Positions 6,787-14,236 of a stretch of 51,835 bases of DNA are shown piece after piece. A program made the position numbers and the translations under genes. This DNA is from an uncultured Lachnobacterium sp. (lineage in GTDB: Bacteria; Bacillota; Clostridia; Lachnospirales; Lachnospiraceae): contig UQRC01000014.1 in assembly GCA_900543445.1 (NCBI GenBank), positions 1-51,835 on the forward strand. The letters are read 5' to 3'. The notes under the pieces are model-generated. The model did no database searches and was not told the origin of the DNA. It was given only the letters and a program-made list of their open reading frames with translations. How positions within the stretch are numbered: the first letter of the stretch is position 1; every line of letters begins with the position of its first letter.

Positions 6787-9027
6787 ATGTCGAATAAATA
6801 TGAGCAGCGCAAGAAGATGATCTACGATTTTATGTGCGACAATATGTATGTGCCGATGAAGATCAAGGAGCTGGCAATTGTGCTCGGTGTCAAGAAGGAG
6901 CAGCGGCCGGAATTGGAAGCAATCCTTGCGGATCTGATGGCGGAGGGTAGGATTGAATGCTCGAAGCGGGGCAAGTACAGTAAATCCGAGATCAAGAAGA
7001 TGACTGGAACCTTTACGGCACACCCGAAGGGCTTCGGTTTCGTGTCAGTGGAAGGAGAGACGGAGGACATCTTTATTCCGGAGTCGCAGGTAAATGGTGC
7101 GATGCATATGGATACGGTTGAGATCACAGTCTCTCCGGTAACGACCGGAAGACGGAGAGAGGGAACCGTTGTCAAGATTCTTGAGCGTGGTATGAAGCAG
7201 GTTGTCTGCACCTACGAACAGAGTAAGACGTTCGGCTTTGCCGTGCCGGACAATCCGAAGTTCGGTTCGGATATCTTTATTCCGCAGGAGCGCTCTAAGG
7301 GGGCAGTCAGTGGACATAAGGTAGTCGTTGAGGTGACAAGCTACGGTAAGAAAGACAGGAAGCCGGAGGGCAAAGTCGTTGAAATCCTTGGACATATCAA
7401 TGATCCCGGGGTTGATATTCTCTCGCTTGTCCGCGCTTATGGGCTCCCGGTTGAATTTGACGAGAAAGTGCTGAAGCAGGTGGAGAATGTTGCCAAGCCG
7501 GTATCGGAAGCGGATATGACGGGGCGCATGGATCTGCGTGACTGGCAGATGGTGACGATCGACGGCGAGGATGCCAAGGATCTTGATGATGCGGTCTCTG
7601 TCACGATGGACGGTGACAATTATATTCTTGGTGTGCATATCGCGGATGTATCGAACTATGTGCAGGAACACAGTGCTCTGGACGTGGAGGCGTTGAAACG
7701 TGGTACATCGGTCTATCTGGTGGACCGAGTGATCCCGATGCTGCCGCATGCTTTGTCCAATGGAATCTGTTCCTTGAATCAGGGGGAGAACCGGCTGGCG
7801 CTCAGCTGCATTATGACGATCAACCCGAAGGGGGAAATCATTGATCATACGATTGCGGAGACCGTGATCTGTGTGGATCGCAGGATGAGCTATACACAGG
7901 TGAAGAATATCTTAGAAGCATATCATGCCGCAAATTCTCAAGATGCTTCTGTGGAGAAAGTGGATGGCAAACAGGATGATGCAGACAGAGAAACGGAAAT
8001 CGTTTCAGATGTAAATGTGCGCAGGCAGCAGGAAGCACTCCTTGGTGAGTATGAGGCACTTGTGCCGATGTTTGTGTGGATGGAGAAGTTAGCTGGCATT
8101 TTGCGAGGAAAGCGCATGAAGCGGGGCTCGATTGACTTCGATTTCCCGGAGACGAAAGTGATTCTGGATGAACAGGGCAATCCAATCGATATCCGCCCGT
8201 ATGACCGCAATGTGGCAACGAAGATCATTGAGGATTTCATGTTGGCAGCAAATGAGACGGTTGCTTCTGATTTCTATTGGAGAGAGCTTCCGTTTGTGTA
8301 TCGTACGCATGAGAATCCGGATACGGAGAAAATCCAGAAACTTTCTACGTTCATCAACAATTTCGGTTATACGCTCCATATTGGTGCAGACGAGGTGCAC
8401 CCGAAGGAGTTACAGAAATTATTGCAGAAGATTGATGGAACGAAAGAGGAAGCGCTCATCAGCAGGCTGACGCTGCGCTCAATGAAGCAGGCGCGGTATA
8501 CGATCGACAATACCGGACATTTTGGTCTGGCGGCAGATTGTTACTGCCACTTTACGTCACCGATCCGCCGTTATCCGGATCTGCAGATCCATCGTATTAT
8601 TAAGGAAAGTCTGCGCGGAAGATTAAACGAGAAGCGGATCGATCATTATGAACACATTCTGCCGGAGGTTGCGAAGCATTCCAGCGAGATGGAACGCCGC
8701 GCGGATGAGGCGGAACGTGAGACAGTCAAGCTCAAGAAGGTCCAGTATATGGAACAGCACATCGGCGAGGAGTTCGAGGGTGTGATCTCTGGTGTGACCG
8801 AGTGGGGCTTTTTCGTGGAATTGGAGAATACCGTGGAAGGTCTTGTGCGTGTGACGGAGTTGACCGATGATTTCTATCAGTATTATGAGGACACATATGA
8901 GCTGGTCGGCGAGGCTACGAACCGAAGGTATAAGCTGGGACAGAAGGTTCTGGTTCGTGTTGAACATTGTGACCGGATTATGCGCACAATCGATTTTGCT
9001 CTTGCGGGTGAAGAAGGCGAAAAATAA
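6787..9027 (+). CDS. rnr: Ribonuclease R
   Basis: Processive 3'-to-5' exoribonuclease that degrades structured RNA and works with SmpB-tmRNA in clearing non-stop mRNA. 746 residues: an N-terminal winged-helix region, two cold-shock OB domains (GTFTAHPKGFGFVSV near residue 77), the RNB catalytic domain with TIDGEDAKDLDDAVSV (near residue 257) holding the metal-binding aspartates and HFTSPIRRYPDL further on, and a C-terminal S1 domain (GVISGVTEWGFFVEL). ATG at 6787 is preceded by GGAGAGGTG; an in-frame ATG upstream at 6736 lacks an SD. An insertion of about 35 residues lies inside the RNB domain (DASVEKVDGKQDD region). smpB and ssrA follow. Confidence 0.96.
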   Translation: MSNKYEQRKKMIYDFMCDNMYVPMKIKELAIVLGVKKEQRPELEAILADLMAEGRIECSKRGKYSKSEIKKMTGTFTAHPKGFGFVSVEGETEDIFIPESQVNGAMHMDTVEITVSPVTTGRRREGTVVKILERGMKQVVCTYEQSKTFGFAVPDNPKFGSDIFIPQERSKGAVSGHKVVVEVTSYGKKDRKPEGKVVEILGHINDPGVDILSLVRAYGLPVEFDEKVLKQVENVAKPVSEADMTGRMDLRDWQMVTIDGEDAKDLDDAVSVTMDGDNYILGVHIADVSNYVQEHSALDVEALKRGTSVYLVDRVIPMLPHALSNGICSLNQGENRLALSCIMTINPKGEIIDHTIAETVICVDRRMSYTQVKNILEAYHAANSQDASVEKVDGKQDDADRETEIVSDVNVRRQQEALLGEYEALVPMFVWMEKLAGILRGKRMKRGSIDFDFPETKVILDEQGNPIDIRPYDRNVATKIIEDFMLAANETVASDFYWRELPFVYRTHENPDTEKIQKLSTFINNFGYTLHIGADEVHPKELQKLLQKIDGTKEEALISRLTLRSMKQARYTIDNTGHFGLAADCYCHFTSPIRRYPDLQIHRIIKESLRGRLNEKRIDHYEHILPEVAKHSSEMERRADEAERETVKLKKVQYMEQHIGEEFEGVISGVTEWGFFVELENTVEGLVRVTELTDDFYQYYEDTYELVGEATNRRYKLGQKVLVRVEHCDRIMRTIDFALAGEEGEK

Positions 9028-9147
9028 AGAAATTTGTCGGATTTTTTGTACAGATAATTATTTCGATTTGTGTGTTGATTTTTTAATCAAAATCATATAT
9101 CCTATATGGTACAGATTGTGCATAAATCCGGAAAGGAGGATACCGGG

Positions 9148-9615
9148 ATGGCGAAGGAAGCCAGAAAGTTAATAGCGAATAACAAGAAAGTCTATCACGA
9201 TTATTTTCTTGAAGAAACGTTTGAAGCCGGTATCGCCCTGGCGGGGACGGAAGTGAAATCCATGCGCATGGGCAAGTGCAGTATCAAGGAGTCGTTCATC
9301 CATATCGAGGATGGAGAGGTGATTCTGTATGGTATGCATATCAGTCCGTACGAGAAGGGGAATATCTTTAACAAGGATCCTCTTCGCCCGCGCAAGCTTC
9401 TGATGCACAAGAAGGAAATCCAGAAGATGCTGGGCAAGATTGCCCAGAAGGGTTACACCATCGTTCCGGTGGAGGTCTACTTTAAGGGAAGCCTCGTGAA
9501 GGTTCAGGTTGCCTTGGCAAAAGGAAAGAAGCTGTATGATAAGCGTCAGGACATTGCCAAGAAGGATCAGAAGCGAGAGGCGGAGAGAGACTTTAAGGTG
9601 CGAAATCTGGGATAG
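9148..9615 (+). CDS. smpB: SsrA-binding protein SmpB
   Basis: Binds tmRNA and delivers it to ribosomes stalled without a stop codon. 155 residues with the OB-fold motifs [16 protein letters not shown] and [10 protein letters not shown] and a basic C-terminal tail ([18 protein letters not shown]). The start is the ATG at 9148, 8 bases after AAAGGAGGA; the in-frame ATG at 9106 has no SD and adds non-conserved residues. Lies 120 bases after rnr and 243 bases before the mature ssrA 5' end. Confidence 0.97.
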   Translation: MAKEARKLIANNKKVYHDYFLEETFEAGIALAGTEVKSMRMGKCSIKESFIHIEDGEVILYGMHISPYEKGNIFNKDPLRPRKLLMHKKEIQKMLGKIAQKGYTIVPVEVYFKGSLVKVQVALAKGKKLYDKRQDIAKKDQKREAERDFKVRNLG

Positions 9616-9666
9616 GCGCGTAGCAATTAGTTCACGATTTATATGCTTTCGGAATACGGGAAGCAA

Positions 9667-9736
9667 ACGTGCATGAAAATTTGCCTTCGGCAAAGCACGT
9701 TCGCGTGGCAATATTTTTGCTTCGCAAAAACATTGC
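9667..9736 (+). repeat. Run of three compact hairpins between smpB and ssrA
   Basis: Hairpin 1: TTTGCC-TTC-GGCAAA (9680-9694), enclosed by ACGTGC (9667-9672) and GCACGT (9695-9700). Hairpin 2 (competing): CACG-TTCG-CGTG (9696-9707). Hairpin 3: 13-nt arms 9708-9720 and 9724-9736 with one A/C mismatch and a TTC triloop. None has a terminator T tract. Hairpin 3 ends two bases before the partial ssrA copy. Confidence 0.7.
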
Positions 9737-9738
9737 AG

Positions 9739-9762
9739 GGGCTAGTAATGGTTTCGACGGGG
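9739..9762 (+). repeat. Partial duplicate of the ssrA 5' end (24 nt)
   Basis: Positions 9739-9762 are identical to 9859-9882, the first 24 nt of tmRNA (acceptor 5' strand, D-loop region). The copies are exactly 120 bp apart. After the copy the sequence departs from tmRNA and forms a hairpin (9762-9794): CAAGGTCC and GGACCTTG around GGT, flanked by GCCCA and TGGGC. Confidence 0.9.
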
Positions 9763-9815
9763 CCCACAAGGTCCGGTGGACCTTGGCTTTGGGCGGACCG
9801 GAGCGAAGCGGAGAC

Positions 9816-9893
9816 CGTGAAGCGTAGCTTCACGTACCCGCGGCAAAAAATTAAATCTGGGCTAGTAATGGTTTCGACGGGGTACGTGAAGCT
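9816..9893 (+). repeat. Inverted repeat between the ssrA upstream region and tmRNA nt 22-35
   Basis: AGCTTCACGTACCC (9826-9839) is the perfect reverse complement of GGGTACGTGAAGCT (9880-9893) inside tmRNA. The same left arm can instead fold locally: CGTGAAGC (9816-9823), GTA, GCTTCACG (9827-9834). So the upstream RNA has two mutually exclusive partners. Confidence 0.75.
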
Positions 9894-10199
9894 GGAGAAG
9901 CGAGTCGTATGGCGATGCGTTAAATGGCCAAATTAAAATTAAACGCTGAAGATAATTTAGCATACGCTGCCTAGTTGCAGCAGTCTGACCTAGAGCACTC
10001 ACACTTTAGGACCCAGGCTTCGACTATGTGAGAAACGACACATGCAAAGCTTTGCGCATGTGGGCGTATCATGAAGCTACTGAAACCGGGAGGATGTTTG
10101 TTTTCGACCGGCAGAGGGAATGTTAAATAACAAACTACACTCGTAGAAGGACAGGGGATTGTGCTTCGGACACGGGTTCGACTCCCGTCTAGTCCACTA
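9859..10199 (+). ncRNA. ssrA: tmRNA (transfer-messenger RNA)
   Basis: Rescues stalled ribosomes with SmpB. The 5' end GGGCTAG (9859-9865) pairs with CTAGTCC (10189-10195) to give a 7-bp acceptor stem with a G-U at the third pair, the alanine identity element; A at 10196 is the discriminator. The T arm is ACGGG, TTCGACT loop, CCCGT. The next three bases read CTA, so CCA is not encoded and must be added. The tag ends NLAYAA then TAG (9972-9974). If the resume codon is GCC at 9927 the tag is AKLKLNAEDNLAYAA; if it is GCT at 9945 it is AEDNLAYAA, closer in length to most bacterial tags. One-piece form of about 338 nt; the true transcription start is unclear because of the upstream duplicate. Confidence 0.93.
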
Positions 10200-10203
10200 T
10201 TTG

Positions 10204-10230
10204 CAATGTACTCACGAAGTGAGTGCATTG
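10204..10230 (+). repeat. Hairpin immediately after tmRNA
   Basis: 12-nt arms 10204-10215 and 10219-10230 pair with one G-U around a GAA triloop. No T tract. May protect or help process the tmRNA 3' end; same compact triloop style as the hairpins before ssrA. Confidence 0.5.
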
Positions 10231-10237
10231 TCTACGC

Positions 10238-10286
10238 AGGCGCTTACGGACGGAGTTCGCAAGCGTCTGGCTCAAATAATTTTTTT
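10238..10286 (+). terminator. Probable ssrA terminator
   Basis: AGGCGCTT (10238-10245) pairs with AAGCGTCT (10261-10268), continued by partial inner pairing, and a T7 tract lies at 10280-10286. The 11-base gap before the T tract makes it imperfect. Confidence 0.5.
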
Positions 10287-10392
10287 AGATTTATCATATG
10301 AATGAATTCTCATTCGTTTTCCATTTTGATTTTAATTTAATATTTAAAGACAGACATCTTTTTAAGTTTATCGAAAAGTAGTTTACAAATGA

Positions 10393-10421
10393 TTGATTAT
10401 ACACATTTAATGTGTATAATC
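10393..10421 (+). promoter_or_regulatory. Promoter with overlapping palindromic operator for the HicB-like gene
   Basis: GATTATACACAT (10395-10406), TTA, ATGTGTATAATC (10410-10421): perfect 12-bp arms. The right arm contains TATAAT (10415-10420) and TTGATT (10393-10398) sits 16 bases before it. A ribbon-helix-helix dimer bound here would cover the -10, so autorepression is the simple reading. The stretch 10287-10392 holds nothing else I can see. Confidence 0.65.
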
Positions 10422-10470
10422 GAGAGGAGAAGGTTATTGAAGCAATTCTGAGAAAGTGGAGGTTATTATA

Positions 10471-10893
10471 ATGAAGCAGGTATATCCGGTTATATTTACA
10501 CAATTGGATGACAAAAAGCATACGGTGCTGATTGAAGTTCCTGATTTGGAAATATTGACTGAGGGGTTTGGAATGCCGAATGCGATAGAAATGGCAAGGG
10601 ATGCGATTGGATTAAAGGTTATTACAATGGAAGATCAAAAAGAGAAAATTCCGAATCCAAGGATGATAAAAGAAATAGATGCGCTGCAGGGAACATTTGC
10701 TCAGGAGGGTGAAGGTCTGGTATCCATGGTTGATGTTGATTTCGCAGAATATCGACGGAGAATGGACAATAAAACAGTACGAAGAAACGTAACCCTTCCC
10801 AATTGGTTGAATCAGGAAGCGGAAAAAGCGCATATCAATGTCTCAGGAGTGCTTCAGGAGGCACTTATGCTGAAACTTGGTGTGCACAGGTAA
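10471..10893 (+). CDS. HicB-family antitoxin-like protein (orphan)
   Basis: 140 residues. The N-terminal half has the HicB partial RNase H-like fold pattern (YPVIFTQLDDKKHTVLIEVPDLEILTEG and GMPNAIEMARDAIGL), and the C-terminal part RRNVTLPNWLNQEAEKAHIN and VSGVLQEALMLKLG looks like a ribbon-helix-helix DNA-binding domain. HicB proteins neutralise the HicA mRNA interferase and repress their own operon. Start is the ATG at 10471, 8 bases after GGAGG. No hicA-like ORF of about 60 codons lies on either side, so this copy is either solitary, a regulator recruited for another job, or the rest of a broken module. The palindrome upstream supports DNA binding. Confidence 0.8.
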   Translation: MKQVYPVIFTQLDDKKHTVLIEVPDLEILTEGFGMPNAIEMARDAIGLKVITMEDQKEKIPNPRMIKEIDALQGTFAQEGEGLVSMVDVDFAEYRRRMDNKTVRRNVTLPNWLNQEAEKAHINVSGVLQEALMLKLGVHR

Positions 10894-11016
10894 AAATGGT
10901 AACAGAAAAAGAAATTGCAATATAAGAATATTATGTTTATAATAATTTCTGATGAATAAAAATACAGGCTGACTGCATGAAAACAGAAGCATGCAACAGT
11001 AAGAATGGAGGATAAT

Positions 11017-11622
11017 ATGGAAATCGTTTGTTTAGATTTGGAAGGTGTATTAGTACCTGAAATTTGGATCGCATTCGCAGAGGAGACTGGAATTCCGGAA
11101 CTTAAGAGAACAACAAGAGATGAGCCGGATTATGATAAGCTGATGAAGTACCGTATCGGTATCTTAAAGGAGCACGGACTTGGGCTTAAGGAGATTCAGG
11201 ATACGATCGCAAAGATCGACCCGATTCCGGGTGCGAAGGAGTTCCTGGATGAGCTTCGTGCGATGACACAGGTGATCATTATCAGTGATACGTTTTCACA
11301 GTTCGCAGGACCTCTGATGAAGAAGCTTGGTTATCCGACCATCTTCTGTAACACACTTGAAGTTGCGGACAACGGAGAGATTACAGGTTTTAAGATGCGT
11401 TGCGAGAAGTCTAAGTACACAACCGTGAAGGCTTTGCAGTCCATCGGATATGATACGATCGCAAGCGGAGACAGCCACAATGACCTTGGCATGATTCAGG
11501 CAAGTAAGGCAGGATTCCTCTTCAAGAGTACCGATGCGATCAAGGCTGAGTATCCGGATATCTCGGCGTACGAGACTTACGATGAGTTACTTGCTGCCAT
11601 CAAGAATGCAATCGAAGTTTAA
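11017..11622 (+). CDS. thrH: Bifunctional phosphoserine phosphatase / homoserine phosphotransferase
   Basis: HAD-superfamily enzyme of 201 residues. The Pseudomonas ThrH dephosphorylates phosphoserine and can pass the phosphate to homoserine, linking serine and threonine synthesis. The N-terminus MEIVCLDLEGVLVPEIWIAF is nearly the ThrH sequence, with nucleophile Asp in DLEG; motif II is IISDTF, motif III the lysine near KMRCEKSKY, motif IV SGDSHNDLGM. Start is the ATG at 11017 with TGGAGG five bases upstream; the in-frame ATG at 11005 overlaps that SD. Monocistronic, with terminator at 11648. No serA or serC is nearby. Confidence 0.92.
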   Translation: MEIVCLDLEGVLVPEIWIAFAEETGIPELKRTTRDEPDYDKLMKYRIGILKEHGLGLKEIQDTIAKIDPIPGAKEFLDELRAMTQVIIISDTFSQFAGPLMKKLGYPTIFCNTLEVADNGEITGFKMRCEKSKYTTVKALQSIGYDTIASGDSHNDLGMIQASKAGFLFKSTDAIKAEYPDISAYETYDELLAAIKNAIEV

Positions 11623-11647
11623 TCAATTGATAATAGGTAAATAGAAG

Positions 11648-11698
11648 TCCGCTTCAGCAGCTTTGACAGAAAAACAAAGTTCGCTTAAGCGGATTTTT
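11648..11698 (+). terminator. Terminator after thrH
   Basis: TCCGCTT (11648-11654) pairs with AAGCGGA (11687-11693), with inner CTTTG/CAAAG pairing, then five T. Confidence 0.75.
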
Positions 11699-11799
11699 AA
11701 ATGATAGGAAAATGTGGTGTAGCGTTTTGATGGCAGTTAACGTATACTAACTGTAAAGCAATATACAAATGCAATATCTGCAGCGGAAAGGAGCAGCTT

Positions 11800-12582
11800 A
11801 TGAGTATGAATCTGTTCTGGGGAATTTTAATTCCCTTCATAGGAACGACTCTAGGCGCAGCATGCGTCTTTTTTATGAAAAGTATGTTAGGTGATCAGGT
11901 GCAGCGCGCCTTGACCGGATTTGCGGCAGGCGTGATGGTGGCGGCATCGATATGGAGCCTTTTGATTCCGGCAATCGATCAGTCTGATAGCATGGGAAAA
12001 TGGTCGTTTGTGCCGGCAACCGTGGGATTCTGGATCGGTATTCTGTTTCTGTTACTGCTTGACCACGTAATCCCACATCTGCACCAGCACAGTGAGAAGG
12101 CAGAAGGACCGAAAAGCCATCTTGAGAGAACGACGATGATGGTACTTGCCGTTACTTTACATAATATTCCGGAAGGGATGGCGGTCGGTGTGGTCTATGC
12201 CGGATATTTGTCCGGGGAATCAAAGATTACAGCGATGGGAGCATTGGCATTATCTCTTGGTATCGCCATCCAGAATTTTCCGGAGGGAGCAATCATTTCA
12301 CTGCCGCTCCGGGCGGAAGGTGCAAAGAAATCCAAAGCATTTATGGGCGGCTTCCTTTCCGGTATCGTGGAGCCGATCGGTGCGGTGCTTACAATTCTTG
12401 CTGCGGGGCTTCTTGTGCCGGTGCTGCCGTATCTTTTGAGCTTTGCAGCCGGTGCGATGCTTTATGTGGTTGTGGAGGAGCTGATTCCGGAGATGTCACA
12501 GGGAGAGCATTCCGATATCGGAACCATATGCTTTGCCTTTGGATTTACGCTGATGATGATTCTTGATGTGGCATTGGGATAA
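11800..12582 (+). CDS. ZIP-family divalent metal transporter
   Basis: Membrane carrier of about eight helices, 260 residues, GufA/ZupT-like branch of the ZIP family, expected to move Zn2+ or related metals into the cytoplasm. Key metal-site motifs are present: HNIPEGMAVGVVYAG in helix 4 and QNFPEGAIISLPLR in helix 5, plus EELIPEM in a later helix. A histidine-containing loop (IPHLHQHSEKAEGP) sits between helices 3 and 4. Start is the ATG 6 bases after AAAGGAG. Stands alone; no Zur-like box was recognised in the 178-bp upstream gap. Confidence 0.9.
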   Translation: MSMNLFWGILIPFIGTTLGAACVFFMKSMLGDQVQRALTGFAAGVMVAASIWSLLIPAIDQSDSMGKWSFVPATVGFWIGILFLLLLDHVIPHLHQHSEKAEGPKSHLERTTMMVLAVTLHNIPEGMAVGVVYAGYLSGESKITAMGALALSLGIAIQNFPEGAIISLPLRAEGAKKSKAFMGGFLSGIVEPIGAVLTILAAGLLVPVLPYLLSFAAGAMLYVVVEELIPEMSQGEHSDIGTICFAFGFTLMMILDVALG

Positions 12583-12675
12583 TGGAAATAATGCGTAAAT
12601 TGTCAGAAAAATATATAGAAAAAACATAATTTATAGATAGAAAAATAAAAAACTAGAAAAAGTTTAAAAAATATG

Positions 12676-12704
12676 TTGACATATATGAAATTGCATGATA
12701 TATT
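12676..12704 (+). promoter_or_regulatory. Strong sigma-A promoter with no coding gene after it
   Basis: TTGACA (12676-12681), 17-nt spacer, TATATT (12699-12704) preceded by TGA. One of the best -35/-10 pairs in the window. It reads into an ORF-poor, purine-rich stretch. Confidence 0.75.
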
Positions 12705-12710
12705 AAATAC

Positions 12711-13060
12711 AACAAAAGAAGAGAGAACAAAACAAGATCACCAAGAAGAACGACAAGAGTCGCAAGGTGAAATTTAAAAAAGGAGGTACAGTCCAAAGGG
12801 AACATAGCAAAGGTAAGAAGCAACCATAGTATCGGATTTGAATTCATGAAACCAGTGACAAGATAAAAGAAAACGGATAAGAATTTCGGATGGAATATTC
12901 ATCGGATACGGAATCAATCCCAAAAGTCATTCGAGGTAAACGTACAGAAGACAAAGAAGAGAATTACAAAAGAAAGGATCAGTCCATTGGAAACTGAACA
13001 GATTTAGGCGTCATCGGAAGATTCGTACTTCAGATGGCGCCTATTAAATTGCTGTTTTTT
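12711..13060 (+). ncRNA. Candidate noncoding transcript, purine-rich, about 350 nt
   Basis: Bounded by the promoter at 12676 and a stable 3' hairpin: TAGGCGTCATC (13005-13015) with GATGGCGCCTA (13033-13043), continued inward by GAAG/CTTC, then T6 at 13055-13060 after 11 bases. The RNA is rich in A and G and has no ORF over 35 codons. It carries a perfect anti-SD complement AAGGAGGT (12780-12787) with no ATG, GTG or TTG at usable distance. Four copies of a CGGATnnGAAT-like motif occur at about 12832-12916. The longest ORF, 12890-12997, has 35 codons and no SD. The rest of the 12583-13103 gap is empty. Confidence 0.45.
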
Positions 13061-13103
13061 AATATCATGAAAATCGGAAACAGATGGAATGTTAATATGC
13101 AGG

Positions 13104-13859
13104 TTAGCCATAGATGGTATCAGATCGAATCTTGCTCAGAACACGCCCGAATTTGATCCATTTGGATGTTTCTGACACCTTGCTTCCGTCGACATAGAGC
13201 GTGCGTCCGTATGAACCAATCGGTTCAAGACGGCATGGATGCCCCCGGTGGAAGCGGCGGATATAGGCGAGCCCACTCTCCTTATGAAGAAAGATTCCGG
13301 TGTCACCGTCCTGAATCGGACTTCGGTCAATCAGAAGAATATCATTTACATTGTAAGTCGGATTGAGATGATTGGTTGTGATCAGAATCGCACAATCAAT
13401 TTTATCATGAAAACGTCTGCGGTAAGATGCAATATTGATTTTGCCGAGTGAGCAGGAATCGTAGATCATACCGTCATGCATACAGCCACTTGGAATGATC
13501 AGTGTTGTGTAGTCGGTGGAATTCTGATCGGCGTTTAAAGATCGCGCAAAGTGATCCTCAAAGTCAACAAATCCCCGGATCGTGCGAAGCTGTGGCTGAC
13601 TCAGCCGACGCATCGATGCCACGGTGTCGGAAAGCAGATCCCCGTATTTACAAAGCTCGAAAGCAAATTTACCTGTTAATTGGTATAGTTGATAGAAGAT
13701 GAAGAAATCCAACTTAGAGATTTCTCCGTTTATAATTCGTTTGTAAGTTGAGAGGGACATATCAAGTGCCTGCGCCATCTGTGCCTGAGAATAACCCAAA
13801 GCGATGCGTTCCTGTTCCACACTGTCAGCAAAGTTTTCGATTAACTGTTCTCTTGTCAT
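13104..13859 (-). CDS. XRE-family repressor with S24/LexA-like C-terminal domain
   Basis: 251 residues. The N-terminal helix-turn-helix (ERIALGYSQAQMAQALDMSLSTYKRIINGE, best read as two helices around residues 17-45) resembles phage CI-type repressors. The C-terminal half (about residues 120-245) has the fold pattern of S24 peptidases: NDILLIDRSPIQDGDTGIFL and a later SGLAYIRRF strand. The serine expected in a D-S-M-x-P motif is replaced by N-H-L-N-P, and the lysine strand reads IRR, so self-cleavage is unlikely. Start has AAAGGAG five bases upstream. It is divergent from fbp and could control it, itself or the neighbouring transcript; target unknown. Confidence 0.85.
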   Translation of the reverse strand: MTREQLIENFADSVEQERIALGYSQAQMAQALDMSLSTYKRIINGEISKLDFFIFYQLYQLTGKFAFELCKYGDLLSDTVASMRRLSQPQLRTIRGFVDFEDHFARSLNADQNSTDYTTLIIPSGCMHDGMIYDSCSLGKINIASYRRRFHDKIDCAILITTNHLNPTYNVNDILLIDRSPIQDGDTGIFLHKESGLAYIRRFHRGHPCRLEPIGSYGRTLYVDGSKVSETSKWIKFGRVLSKIRSDTIYG

Positions 13860-13891
13860 AAAAACTCCTTTAAAAATTTCCCCTTACGGAT

Positions 13892-13920
13892 ATTTTAGAG
13901 GACATTAGCGGGATAGACAA
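13892..13920 (-). promoter_or_regulatory. Promoter of the XRE/S24-like repressor gene
   Basis: On the minus strand TTGTCT (13920-13915), 17-nt spacer, TAAAAT (13897-13892). Just upstream, TGGTTC-AAAAA-TGAGCC (about 13938-13955) is an imperfect dyad that might be an operator. Confidence 0.6.
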
Positions 13921-14066
13921 TATTTTTTTGGAAAAATGGTTCAAAAATGAGCCACAAACGACAAAGTATACGAAAAATTTACATACAAAATGGACTCGAT
14001 TTGGAAGAGGAAGAACAATTATACTGAAAAAGTAAAAATTATAGTCAAATTCAGTCAGGAAAAGAT

Positions 14067-14091
14067 CGGAGGCTTTGAACTCCGGTTTTTT
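14067..14091 (+). terminator. Short terminator upstream of fbp
   Basis: CGGAG (14067-14071), 8-nt loop, CTCCG (14080-14084), then G and T6, with further T tracts. It lies in the XRE-fbp gap, pointing toward fbp, with a weak possible promoter before it (TATACT at 14020). It may end a short transcript or attenuate a long fbp leader. Confidence 0.6.
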
Positions 14092-14118
14092 CTTTTTTCT
14101 CGCTTTTTTTATAGATGT

Positions 14119-14146
14119 TTTACTTCCAAAAATAACAATGTATGAT
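14119..14146 (+). promoter_or_regulatory. Candidate fbp promoter
   Basis: TTTACT followed by a 16-nt spacer and TATGAT just after the short terminator, about 90 bases before the fbp start. Confidence 0.4.
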
Positions 14147-14236
14147 AAAATGGAACTATTCTAAGACAGATATTTTGAAGGTTGGATTTGAACCGTTATG
14201 ATAAATTGCGATATCGAAAACAAAGAGGTGCTGATC

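Noticed and set aside
7045..7848. Long minus-strand ORF (267 codons) across rnr
   Set aside because: It is antisense to conserved OB/RNB domains, has histidine/arginine/isoleucine-rich shadow composition and no SD.
10294..10521. 75-codon minus-strand ORF upstream of the HicB-like gene as a missing HicA
   Set aside because: It has no HicA motif (GHHHH-type or KGSH loop), overlaps the promoter and HicB start, and lacks an SD.
12890..12997. 35-codon ORF in the purine-rich transcript
   Set aside because: No usable SD and low-complexity charged composition; kept only as part of the noncoding candidate.
14182..14236. Longer fbp start at 14198
   Set aside because: No Shine-Dalgarno before it, while the ATG at 14237 has AGAGGTG at the right distance and begins the conserved sequence.
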